From Maratus speciosus (Eukaryota > Arthropoda > Arachnida > Araneae > Salticidae), in contig OZ010796.1 in the NCBI GenBank assembly GCA_963932465.1, positions 79,617,292 through 79,681,291 of the forward strand: DNA of 64,000 bases. Reading direction: 5' to 3'. The translations under genes were made by a program, and so were the position numbers. Positions within the stretch are counted from its first letter, which is position 1. Every line of letters starts with the position of its first letter. Below the pieces are notes generated by a model. The model ran no database searches. It was not told the DNA's origin and saw only the letters and a program-made list of their open reading frames with translations. Positions 47,762 through 58,445 of the stretch are shown here, in pieces.

Positions 47762-47980
47762 CCCCTTAACGGTCGCATTAAATTACGGTTTAAAAATTCA
47801 TATTGCTTATTGGCACCACTTTTTTGAAAAAGAAATCGTCACCTTGTTTAATGGCAGGTAAAATTTTACCATAATAAAGTCAATTACACTATTCTATAAA
47901 ACTGGTGTGAATCAAACAAATCTGAATAAACTGAAAAAAAGGCACAGCCCGTGAATATGACGGGAGTGAGAATTAAGGGG
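47762..47980. mobile_element. piggyBac-like MITE, 219 bp, unit 1
   Basis: TTAA flanks both sides. Starts CCCCTTAACGGTCGCATT and ends GTGAGAATTAAGGGG. The CCC start and GGG end inside TTAA are typical of the piggyBac superfamily. Flanking sequence (CTTGTTGGTTTAAAA in the opposite arm) shows the pre-insertion site. Confidence 0.8.
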
Positions 47981-48369
47981 TTAAACCAACAAGTAAGAAT
48001 GTGTTTTGACACGTTTGATCACGTCTCAACAAGTATGACAACATTAACAGCTTTTCTCTTTCCCTATTCTGTTTTTGTCTCAGGTCTTGTATAAAAATAT
48101 TTTTTTTTTTCTTTATGTAAAAGTGCTGAGGTTTCTTTTAGTTACTAAAATTACTTACAACAAAAATTACTTAAACTATACAAAATGTATGGCCTTAGGT
48201 ATAATTATTTTTTTAATCATTTGCTAAGCTTTGCAAAAAGCTTTATTTTCTGTTACTAATATTTAAAGATGATCAAAAAAATAAATTTAAATGACACTCT
48301 GAGATAAATACTTATCTGTGACTACAACAAAACAATAGCCTGGCAGTATTGTTTTGGCATGTTGTCCTT

Positions 48370-48614
48370 CACTGTAAAAAAAAAAAAAACGGACTAAAAA
48401 ACGGAAATACTACTGGCAATCTAGACGCCAGTACTATTTCCGTTTTTTTACGGAATTTTTACCCATAAATTACAGAAAAGTTTCCGTTTTTAATCAGAAA
48501 AACGGAAAATTTTCTGTAATTTATGGGTAAAAATTCCGTAAAAAAAACGGAAATAGTACTGGCGTCTAGATTGCCAGTAGTATTTCCGTTTTTTAGTCCG
48601 TTTTTTTTACAGTG
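48370..48614. mobile_element. Near-perfect palindromic MITE, 245 bp, unit 1
   Basis: Begins CACTGTAAAAA and ends TTTTTACAGTG. The two halves are reverse complements almost throughout (CGGAAATACTACTGGCAATC, CTAGACGCCAGTACTATTTC, CCATAAATTACAGAAAA), with a loop of a few bases around TTTTTAATCAG. It interrupts the right arm of the long-TIR element: the left arm reads straight through (GGCAAGGGCAACATG). The likely duplication is TT, so the superfamily is not clear. Confidence 0.9.
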
Positions 48615-49260
48615 TTGCCATATCTCAGCTTGTAGTCAAATCTCCATCCTGAAATTTCTTGTGCATTACACCATCATACAATACTGTCAGAAACCAGACC
48701 TTCATATTTTTATCTCGTGCTCCATCAGAGATATCAAAGCCTCAAAAGTGCCATTTTTGACATTTTTGAAAAATTTGGGATTTTTTTTAGAGAAGAGAAG
48801 GCAAGTCCCAGATTTTGAACTTGGCGCGTGAGTACAAGTTCTTTCGGTCTACTTGTAAAAAAAATCATGTCATGTTCACAGTTTTCCTTGTTAGAAAAAT
48901 TTTGGAAAAAAACAGAATCTTTATGCTTAAATTTCACAATTAAGGATTTATTTTCGGATGCTACTCTATTACCAGATTTTTAGCCCATAGTATTCTGTAC
49001 AAATTGCTTTAATCCGCACTTGAATTGGAGAAATAGACGATGAATTATTTACAATTCCATAAACCCTTCATGTGAAAAAATTGCTGCAGACGGCGAAACA
49101 AAGATGGCCGCCATGCACAAACAAAACTTAATAAAATTAAAATAATAGTCATTTTGAACTTCCATCATGTTAGGGTTGTTCCAAAAAAATGTCAGATATT
49201 TTAAAAACGGTCGAGCAACGAATAAAAGATTTTCTGGACCATTTGAAATGGATTGACCCC

Positions 49261-49450
49261 TTAAGGCAGTTCTCAATTGCTTTGCTCAACGACCGCAAAA
49301 CGTTTTGACATATTTACTAATTCATTTTTTAACGGAAAGATATAAAATTGGAAAATGTGACTAGGGAAGCGATTTGGAATGGAACTGTGTTTTCCATTTT
49401 TCGATCAATCAATTACCTATTGAGTTATAAGCGATCGCCATTTCAACAAA
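49261..49450 (+). mobile_element. TTAAGGC-family element, left part only, unit 1
   Basis: Starts TTAAGGCAGTTCTCAATTGC directly after the long-TIR element and matches other copies through GAGTTATAAGCGAT, then similarity ends. A 5' fragment. Confidence 0.65.
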
Positions 49451-49732
49451 ATTTATTTATCACAACTTCCCCCAAAAAGAATGTTCACTAAAAAGTATTA
49501 TATTTTCAAACAAGTGCAAGATGAAAAGAATTTTAAAATAGATGATTCTACTGAAAAAGATAAAAAGAAGTAAATATAAAATAATCGACGAATTATAAAA
49601 AAATAAGATTTTACGGTACCCAAAAATAAAATACATGATAAAAGAGGAAATTGACTGGTTTTTTCCATATTATGGATTATACAATTAGGAAAATGAATCT
49701 TTTGATGATCCATACAAAAACATAATTTAAGA

Positions 49733-50432
49733 CTGCACTCAGAAGTAGGGGAAGAAGGACAGTTAGCCCTCAGCAGGCGGATTGCGGATTGAGTAGGAGG
49801 GAGTAAACCACCTTGTGGATGGAGGAAGAGGATGGAATCCACCTGTGGGTGGAAAGGGAGGCTTATCCTATAGTTGGAAGGGTTAAATTTTTTGAGGGGG
49901 CTTATTTTTAGGGGGGCTTAATTTTTTTTTTCGAATTGATTTAGGGTTAGAATGGAACTATCATATTATAACATAGTGAGTTAGATCTTTTCGAGAGAAA
50001 GTATGAAGGGGCTAAATTTTTCGATGGGCTTATTTTTTAGGGGGGCTTATTTTTAGGGGGCTTAATTTATTATTATTTTTTTCGAATCGACTTAGAGTAG
50101 AAATGGAAATATCATACTTTAACGTAGAGATGTAGGTATTTTCGAAAGGTATTTTGAGGGGCCTAAATTTTTTAGGGGGGCTTAATTTTGTGGGAGCTTA
50201 ATTTTTTTCTTTTTTTTCTGTCTTAGAATTTAAATGAAAATGAAAATTTCTTACGTTTTCTGAAGAAAATTTTTGATGCTGACATCTGTAGGATATCGTT
50301 TTAATACATTTTTGAAGATAGTATTTTACTTTTTCCACAAGTTTTGGGTAAGGTTTGAACCTGCAAAATAGTCTCTAGGTTCGATGATATTTTGAAGACT
50401 TAACTAACCGAGTCAAGAAACTATGTCTATAT
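49733..50432 (-). repeat. Inverted repeat arm right of the exon candidate, unit 1
   Basis: Mirror of the left arm, with GGGGAAGAAGGACAGTTAGC, GGGGGCTTATTTTTAGGGG subrepeats and the closing TCAAGAAACTATGTCTATAT. The arms bracket about 7.1 kb that includes the exon candidate and several TIR elements. No target duplication is recognised at their outer edges. Confidence 0.8.
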
Positions 50433-51706
50433 GCTTAGATTTTAGATGTTTTAAAACCAAAAATTGTATTCCCCCTTCTGTATGTGCAAAGAGAGGTCGG
50501 TTCTTTAGATAACTCAATAATACCTATTTTAACTGCTCACTTTGAGAATTCCTTTAATGTATATGATTTTTATTTTTAGTTTAATTGATTTTATCGATTT
50601 TGCGTATGAGAGTTTGATCATTTTTCCAAGCCATAGTTTCGAACCTGTGAATTCCGATTCAAATTTCATTTTTTGTAACTGATAAGCTATTCACTATACA
50701 GACTGCGCCACAACATTTTCTAATCTACTTTTGAACACTATATATTTTTTAAAAATGCCTACCTCTCCCCCTTTCTTATACTAGGGAAGTTAATGCAATT
50801 TATGTTTAAATTGAAGAAATGATTACAATTAATTTTCGATATTTCTTTAATAAGCAACTCATTTTTGTAAATCGATTAGAAGGCTACCAAACAATTTGAA
50901 TTAATCATTGTTTTTACCAGTATTAATCCTCTTACCTAATTTAAAAATTGTACTTTTCCTTGTGAACCATATCATATCCATTTAATCGTCTGAAATTTAA
51001 AATACACTTCCTAAACCCCATTTCAACAGTTTCTCACTATCTTTCACAAATATCCGATAAGTATAATCAGCTTTTTTCAACAGAAGATAGCTAATATGTA
51101 AATATTGATAACCATTGATTTTTGAAGAGATTATTTCACTTGTTTACAGATTTTAAATGAAAGTTTGAAATATTTGTAAGACTTTCTGTTTATAAATTAG
51201 TATCAATTCAATCAACTCATAGTTTGTTATTGCAATAGATAATTATTTGGTGATTCTACACTAGTTCTAATGATTTTTAAAACTACTGCTACACTTCAAC
51301 TCATTCTTTTATGCAGTTTAATAAATTTAGTATGAATTAAACCATTGGTTTGTCATATATTTCACTGAAATAATAAATTTAATTTGTAAAACCTTAGAAT
51401 GACGAATTCAAAAACGTAAAGCGATGAATATATACTTTTTAAACATTTCATAAATACCTTTGGATTGATTCACTTCCTGTGAACTTTCTACACATACTTT
51501 TTTATGCCATGTGTTTTTCTGAAATTTTTGCACCAATCACATTACATGATTTGCACCATCTTAATAATTTTTAACATGCGTCCCCTATGATTATATAAAA
51601 TTGAATGGAACGAGACTTTTTCATTATTGTTTGCTATTATATGAGTGTGTGAAGACTTTTTTTTACTTAGGATAGTATGGCTAGTTTTTAAGATGGGCAT
51701 TCTACA
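50433..51706. other. AT-rich spacer upstream of the zinc-finger pseudogene, unit 1
   Basis: No element or gene recognised. It is conserved in unit 2 (62524-63799) as part of the duplication. Confidence 0.5.
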
Positions 51707-52552
51707 ATGTTAGGCGATAATGTATCACGTTTGAATGATCAATCTTTTTCATCAAGATTAAAAGATCAAGGGATGGGATTAATAGTACAACCTAAAGTAG
51801 AACCCGTTTCAGATAATGAAGCGGAATCCTCCTCATCAGAACTGAAGAAACAGAAGCCACCTTTTTTGTGTACTGTTTGCAGCAAATCTTTTTCACAAAA
51901 AGGCAATTTAAAACAACATTTGATGATTCATTCAGAAGAAAGACAATTTGCATGTGACATCTGCTAAAAAGCATTCTCTAGAAAGACTATTTTGAATCGT
52001 CATAAACTATCCCATTTAAAGATTCCTTCGCAACATAAATGTGATTCGTGCGTTCGTGCGGTGAAGCATTCTCAAGAAAGTATGATTTATTAAAACACAT
52101 GAAGATCCACAAGTCCTCCAAAAAGGATAAATGTATACAGCGTAGTGAAATATTCAATCGCTAGTCCGATTTTTTACATCATTTGAAAACTTCATACAGA
52201 GTTAGATCCAAAATTGATAATTCATCCTCTTTAAAAGATATGTTTTTTGAGACGGTTAAGCATTTTAAAATGCAAAATGCGTTAAATATATTTACTAAAA
52301 CTGTAATCAACTCTAACGAGGAGAATGCTACAGATTTAAACACATTTTTTAATAGTATTCAATTGGACGTTTTAAACGAATTAAACTATCAGTTTCAAGC
52401 TAAAAGATCAATGAAATGGTATGCAAGTGTATAAGTTGTTGTATATCGCATAACGCAACAGGGTGTCTTAGAGATTGCCACTCCACATTCCCTTTCGAAA
52501 ACTATACTTGAATTAAAGAAGCAAAACTTATCTGAACCTGTTGAGGCATGGG
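51707..52552 (+). pseudogene. C2H2 zinc-finger pseudogene, unit 1
   Basis: Starts ATG and reads a 57-residue acidic/serine-rich leader including [10 protein letters not shown] and SELKKQK. Finger 1 is intact ([21 protein letters not shown]). Finger 2 begins FACDIC and hits TAA at 51965, then continues KAFSRK..RHKLSH in frame. Finger 3 is broken by an 8-bp tandem duplication (TTCGTGCG twice, 52045-52060). Finger 4 has lost Cys spacing and carries TAG at 52162. Beyond the fingers an 83-codon open segment includes NTFFNSIQLDVLNELNYQ and ends TAA at 52432-52434; homology to the copy at 2047 goes on as ATPHS..TILELKK. Two or more inactivating lesions make a functional product unlikely. The order of parts equals that of the 2047 copy, so both derive from one multicopy gene. 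Confidence 0.75.
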
Positions 52553-52823
52553 CATACCCAAGGGGGGGGGGGGCGGGGCTGATGGGGCTACAGTCCCCCA
52601 CTCCCGAAATTTTCGAAAATGATATGAAAAATTTTCTGATTTTCTTTCCTGTCTTGACACTGTCCAGATATATATCTCCTCTGCATTCCTCTATATTTAT
52701 TTAACACTGCATATTTTCTTTATATTTATTTAACACTTAAAGTATTTCCTTTATTAAAATATATTTCCTTTATTAATATTTCTTTTATTAAAATATTTCT
52801 TTTATTAACAATATATAAAGTCA
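52553..52823 (+). repeat. G-run segment and short tandem repeats at the unit junction
   Basis: Homology to the zinc-finger tail stops at a G run (52561 on) followed by GGGGCTGATGGGGCTACAGT and CCCCCACTCCCG, a mirrored G/C-run pattern like that of some dispersed repeats. From 52741 a roughly 20-bp unit, ATTTC(C/T)TTTATTAAAAT, is repeated about four times just before the junction to unit 2. Confidence 0.6.
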
Positions 52824-52959
52824 TTTCACTTACCTTTTTATTCATTCCGGTTATTCTATCTTTAATTCCTTTTTACGATGTTTATCTTTCTTTGCCGTTC
52901 ATATTCACGTTTTTCAGTTATCTGCTTCCATGCAAACATGAGCACGCATTTCGTTTGAA

Positions 52960-53920
52960 TGACGATCATAGATTATAGTTTTTCGATCACCGCCAGATGG
53001 CGTCGCTCGTTTGAGTCTACGACACATCGGCTCTGCGTTCTTTCGTCATGATTATCTCATTCTGGAACTGTCTGCAGTTGCTCCTTGCATTGCGTAATGA
53101 GGCGTTATTCGAACGCCCGGCTGATATAAATTGAAATAAGTTTCCTTCCTTTTTCGCCTGCACTCGTTGCCTTCTTTCTCTGTGTTTGTCTACGTGTTTC
53201 GTCTCGTCTTTTTTTACAAACAGTGTTGGTTTTCCACGACGTTTCAATAGTGCTATATTATGGCTGGAGATGTCTTCTTAAAGTGCGGTGTGCTTTTAAT
53301 TAATTGATGTATCTACTTAACTTCTGCTTCATCGTTCGTCGGCCATTTTATAAATTGATTGTTATGAGTTCGATAGTTTATGACTTCGTCTCGACTCTTT
53401 AAAGGTGAACTCTGCGTACATCGTGTTTAAATAGATACACTGATGTGTGAGTCAAGATGGCTATTGTTATGATGAAGTTCAGAGATGTTTTACTCGCTAC
53501 TTGTTATCGGCATCTACATTTTGACGTTTCACCTAATTGTTATTTACAACGCATCTTCATCTATAGAGAAGTATTTTTCCTGGAGTTGTTTCGGCACGGA
53601 TATATGATTAACTGTATTTCAGTTTAATTCATCGGCGTATTAGATGTTTGTGAACAACATGGAACTTTGAGGAGGACCGGTCATTCTGTGATCATTTTCA
53701 TTTCTTTATTGTTATGAGTTCAGTTTTCTTTTATTGTTAGTTGGTTTTCTGGATATGTATTTATATTTAATCTGACCGCTTAAATGTGTTCATTGAATTT
53801 AAAGATTTGGTTTATTGTTTGAACTATATTTAAACTTATTTTATATTTTAGTTAATAAACGTTAGTTTGTTTTTAAACTTACTTTGTTTTTATTTCGCCA
53901 CCATACGTTTCTTTTCTTTT
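52960..53920 (+). promoter_or_regulatory. Possible solo-LTR or promoter-like block, unit 2
   Basis: Near-identical copy of the block in unit 1, including the CGCCAGATGGCG box, TATA-like word and AATAAA. The same uncertainty about boundaries applies. Confidence 0.3.
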
Positions 53921-54022
53921 CATAACTATTTAATACTTTATCGGGACTATCAGCGTTAGCTTTCATCGTGCTTTTAATTAAACTCTGCTAATTTAATCCT
54001 TGTCATTAATTTAATGACATCA

Positions 54023-54703
54023 ATATAGACATAGTTTCTTGACTCGATTAGTTAAGTCTTCAACATATTATTGAACCAAGAGACTATTTTGCAGGTTCAA
54101 ACCTTACCCAAAACGTGTGGAAAAGTAAAATACTATCTTCAAAAATATATTAAAATGATATCCTACAGATGACAGCATCAAAAATTTTCTTCAGAGAACG
54201 TAAGAAATTTTCATTTTCATTTAAATTCTAAGACAAGAAAAAAAAATTAAGCTCCCTCAACATTAAGCCCCCATAAAAAATTTAGGCCCCTCAAAATACC
54301 TTTCGAAAATACCTACATCTCTACGTTAAAGTATGATATTTCCATTTCTACTCTAAGTCGATTCGAAAAAAATAATAATAAATTAAGCCCCCTAAAAATA
54401 AACCCCCTCCCTAAAAAATAAGCCCATCGAAAAATTTAGCCCCTTCATACTTTCTCTCGAAAAGATCTAACTCACTACGTTATAATATGATAGTTCCATT
54501 CTAACCCTAAATCAATTCGAAAAAAAAAATAAGCCCCCCTAAAAATAAGCCCCCTCAAAAAATTTAACCCTTCCAACTATAGGATAAGCCTCCCTTTCCA
54601 CCGACAGGTGGATTCCACTCTCCTCCTCCATCCACAAGGTGGATTACTCCCTCCTCCGCAATCCGCCTGCTGAGGGCTAACTGTCCTTCTTCCCCTACTC
54701 TCA
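54023..54703 (+). repeat. Inverted repeat arm, left, unit 2
   Basis: Unit-2 copy of 41944-42615, with the same AAGCCCC subrepeats; small indels in the A/C-rich runs distinguish it. Confidence 0.8.
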
Positions 54704-54919
54704 GAAATTGGATTTTAAAATTATATGCATGTTATATTTCAAAACTCTCAGGAATTTACGTATTTCGGTAGACAATAAAAAAAAAGTAGATTTGTAATCA
54801 TTAAGTGTGAGCATTAATGTGTAATAGGAAAAAAGACTTTGATTCCTGTTTTATGTGTAAATAAAAGAAAAATTATTTATGTAATATCAGAAATTTCAAT
54901 AAGGATTTTTTATTTTTAG

Positions 54920-55000
54920 AAAAAATCGTCAGAAGAAAATGGGCAAAGCAGTGCATCAGTGGGAACAGACCCACCAATTGTATCTGGATATATTATGAGT
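54920..55000 (+). CDS. Candidate internal exon, copy 2 (tandem duplicate)
   Basis: Duplicate of the exon candidate in unit 1, with the acceptor TTTTTTATTTTTAG and donor GTAAGT unchanged and a single synonymous difference. If both copies are spliced into one transcript, the 27-residue segment would be repeated without a frame change because the exon is phase 0 at both ends. If the gene uses only one, they would be alternatives. An assembly duplication of two haplotypes could also create the second copy. Confidence 0.45.
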
Positions 55001-55224
55001 GTAAGTAAAAAAAAAAGAGCATTTTCTTTCTTTCCATACCCCTTTAATTTTAAAAATCTGTGTGACACATATTATCGAAAAGATTCAACCTATTTCCAGG
55101 GTGTACGCAATTGGGGGGTTAGGTGTATGTGAGTACTACGCCTTAGCCCCGTAATAAACTTTTGAAAATGCTATAATTTTGGCAAATTTGGCTAATTTTC
55201 ACCTAATACTTCCCACTTCTCCCC

Positions 55225-55622
55225 TTAAGGCTGTTCGCAAATCATCGCGGCAGCGCGAAAATTTAATTAATTTTTGTTCGGAAAAGCAAGAAATTGGCTA
55301 ATATTGTTATTCAGAAACTATGTGATCGAAAGACATTTTCCATTTTTTGGTAAACACGAAAGATCTTTCAGAAATTGCTGTCAAAGTGGATGTTTTGAAC
55401 CGAGTTCTCCACGCGACAGCGCGAGGAAGGAGAAAAACTTGTCACCTGGAAAGAATGGCTTTATATTTTATATTTCGACAAGTATTTAATTATGAAACAA
55501 TCGAAAACTCTATTCGATTTCAAGCCATTTTAACAGTGAGGCCTGCCAATTTTATGCTTTTACGCTTAAAAATGTGTCAGAAAGTTCCGCTTTGTTGAGC
55601 AGGTAATTTGAGAACAAATTAA
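55225..55622 (-). mobile_element. TTAAGGC-family TIR element, reversed copy, unit 2
   Basis: Unit-2 copy of the reversed element at 43145, nearly identical. Confidence 0.6.
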
Positions 55623-56201
55623 ACTGAAAATTCTTCGTATGTCCATTTTCATGAATTTAAGAATTATGAAATAGCACAAAACCTCGCAATAAATATTAAT
55701 TATCGAAAAATTAGATCTAATCGCACAGGGATGTCACTTTTCCGCCAAATGGCGGATTTCAGCTTTTTTTAATTTTTAAGAATCCGCGATTTTCGTCAAA
55801 TGATACGGCATAACGTGCACGATATCTCAAAAACTTCTGAATATTTTTTCGTAAAATTTTCAAAACGTATGTTTCATGTCAATCTGTATAAACTGAACCT
55901 AAACTTTCCTTTTATTTGTTCAAACAAATATTTTTTTAGGTGATTATACTGTTGAAATTTTGAGAATTTTTTAATAGCTAAATACAAAAGTGCTTTAAAT
56001 ACAAAGTTATTTGGGTTCCGGGAAATTATTACAATCTGAAATATAAGTTTAAGCAACAAAAATTTCATTCTAGATTCAATATTTATTTTGCAATCCTGCG
56101 CGTAAACTGTTATACCGATTTTCTGCTCGTCAAATGTCTCACACTTTGGAGTCCTCTTGCATCTTGCTATTTTCTTTTACTACATGAAATGAAAGAACAT
56201 A

Positions 56202-56376
56202 CCGTAATTTCCCGCGTATCCGCCGCGGCTTAGTTAAGTCTTTTTCAAACCGGAAATTAAATTGAAAAAAAGAAGCCAAATAAGTGCAAAGCAGAAGTAA
56301 GTCACATTTTATTTAAAATAAATTCTGGTTGGAAATCGAGTTTTCCGAGGTGCGGCGGATACGCGCGAAAATACGG
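56202..56376. mobile_element. TA-flanked MITE, 175 bp, unit 2
   Basis: Unit-2 copy of the 44122 element with the same length and ends. Confidence 0.8.
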
Positions 56377-56563
56377 TACTTATATCTATCATCTCCAGTA
56401 AAAATTGTGTTTTAAAATCATATACAATTTAAGATATTAAATGTTGAAAATGGTCTCTTTGTCTCTTTTTTTCCAATTTTACGAGTTTTGAGACCCCTTA
56501 AACAAAGTATTAATCAATTAATATTATTTCTTTCTTTTCAAGTATACCCATAAAGTTGTATTA

Positions 56564-56604
56564 CCGTATTTTATGGAAGAAACACCGCGGCGTTTACGAG
56601 TTAG

Positions 56605-56647
<43 letters not shown>

Positions 56648-57756
56648 TCAAGTGCGTCGTTTACGATTTTTTTTTCGTGCGCGTAAACTTGGGATAAAGT
56701 AAAGTTCTTTAAGGCTGTTCTTAACTGCTCTGCTCAACAAGCGCAAAACGTTTTGACATATTCACAAATTCATTTTTTAGCGGAAAGATATAAAATTGGA
56801 AAGCGTGGTCATGCAAGCGATTTGGAATGGAACTGTTTTTTCCATTTTTGGATCAATAAATTACCTATTCATTTATAAGTGATTTTGGTCACGTGACAAA
56901 GACGATTTTCGCCCTTCACGGACTGGTTTTTCTGATTTCTTCGGGAACTTCGGTTCAAAACGTCATCTTTGAGACTATTTTCGGAAAGATCTATTGCGTT
57001 TGCAAAAAAAACGGAAAAAATAGCTCGATTACATAGTTTCTGAGCAACAACACCTGCTAGTTTTCTGCATTTCCGAACAAAAATAAATTAAAACATGTCA
57101 GAATGTTACCCTTTTGGATTTGAGAACAGCCTAAAGACTATTCTCAAGTCCCCTGCTCAATAACGCGAAACTTTCTGACCTTGCCGGTAATGAAAACGGT
57201 GACATTTCCGATGATGATACCAAATCAAAAAGGTGGACAAAGAAAATTTACAACTCTTCCACTTAGAATTTGGGAGCTTCTAATATAAACCAAAAAAGAG
57301 CTAAAGTGAATGCGACGTAAAAAGCGTCATAAAAAGAGTACTAAGTTGCGCCGAACAATTATAAAAATGGGGAACGCCTAAGGAGGGAGGTCCGCGTCCC
57401 GCGCTCTGTATGAATTTAATTCCAGTTGACGTCTCCTTAATTTAAAAATTACATAAAAATATTTAAAACCTGATTTAAATATTAAATAAAATTTTAGAAT
57501 CTTAAGTTATTAAAAATGAGGCACCCTACACTGTTCAGAACATTTTGATTAAAGTTAGGTCAATGAGACACTGTCGGCAAAAGTAGAGTTCCCACAGGTG
57601 TGGCGATTACGATATTTTAAAGCTTACTCAGACCTATTTTGAGGAGTGCGGCGCTTACGACGGGTGCGGCGATTACGATATTTTAAAGCTTACTCAGACC
57701 AATTTTGAGGAGTGTGGCGCTTACGACAGGTGCGGCGTTCCTTCCATAAAATACGG
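56564..57756. mobile_element. TIR element with 66-bp internal repeats, unit 2
   Basis: Unit-2 copy; its left part holds a 37-base T run in place of 16 in unit 1. Confidence 0.75.
56709..57133 (+). mobile_element. TTAAGGC-family TIR element, nested, unit 2
   Basis: Unit-2 copy, with right end GAGAACAGCC preserved. Confidence 0.7.
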
Positions 57757-58390
57757 TGTTTTAATAATTCATATGATGTACGTTAATTACGTTCTTTTTT
57801 CATGTATAATTCAAATTTTAGATCTTTAGATCTCAGTATTTATTGCTTATGTGAATTTAAAACTAATTAAACGTTATTGTAAATTAAAAAAAATAATAAA
57901 ATGTTTTTGTTTACTAGTTTTTCGATTTGAAATTTCGCGAAAATATTTTTATCATTTTATTTTCTTGAGAATGTTGAAGTCTCATGCAATGAAACATGTC
58001 AAAAGGTAAATAAATAAAGGTATTTTGCCTTTTTTAAAATTTATGTTTATCACTTATGGCAATAATTGAGTATTTTAAACGTTATTGTTTATTGTATTTT
58101 AGTTACTTTTAGAGGTTTATTAATAACTTTTTAAAAGGTGAATGTTATATGTTTAACAATGTTTGATTTCATTTTAATTCTAATTTTAAATACAAATTCT
58201 TATCTTTTTACCGTACTTTTCCGTAAATTATTGCTATTTTTCCAAAGTCCTGTTGTTATAAAATATTTTTAATTTTTCCACTTCAAAAACAATGCTTATA
58301 AACTCACATCTTTTTAAAATAAGTTCTAAGCATGATCTAAATATTAAGAATGTGTATTTTTTTTTTTTTTTATCCGTTGTGATTTCTTTA

Positions 58391-58445
58391 AAATTAAATA
58401 TGAACATATATGTTCATATTTAATTTAGACTCTATAGAGTCTAAA
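58391..58445. repeat. Two abutting perfect palindromes, unit 2
   Basis: Unchanged copy of the double palindrome in unit 1. Confidence 0.9.

Larger units (their letters stand above)
46370..49260. mobile_element. 2.9-kb element with roughly 1-kb terminal inverted repeats, unit 1
   Basis: Left end GGGTCAATCCATTTCAAGTG is mirrored by CCATTTGAAATGGATTGACC on the right. The inverted match continues for about 1.06 kb on the left (to near 47430) and, apart from a nested MITE, about the same on the right (from near 47985). Landmarks include CATGATGAAAGTTCAAAATG, TGTTTGTGCATGGCGG, CTTTGATATCTCTG and CACGTTTGATCA. The middle holds a short coding remnant and a piggyBac-like MITE. Open frames in the right arm are mirrored and non-coding in the left. 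The superfamily is unknown. Confidence 0.8.
40745..52823 (+). repeat. Tandem segmental duplication, unit 1 (about 12.08 kb)
   Basis: The sequence from TTTCACTTACCTTTTTATTC onward is repeated in direct orientation from 52824. Left flanks differ (CTTAATGG versus ATAAAGTCA), which fixes the junction within a few bases. Every feature of this unit recurs at an offset of 12079 to 12096. The drift in offset is accounted for by homopolymer runs and small indels. Differences are a few substitutions per several hundred bases by eye. The unit contains an exon candidate, several nested TIR elements and a zinc-finger pseudogene. Confidence 0.95.

Noticed and set aside
48734..49276. Minus-strand open frames of 67 and 75 codons in the long-TIR element (also in unit 2)
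   Set aside because: They sit in one terminal inverted repeat; the mirrored arm does not keep the frames.
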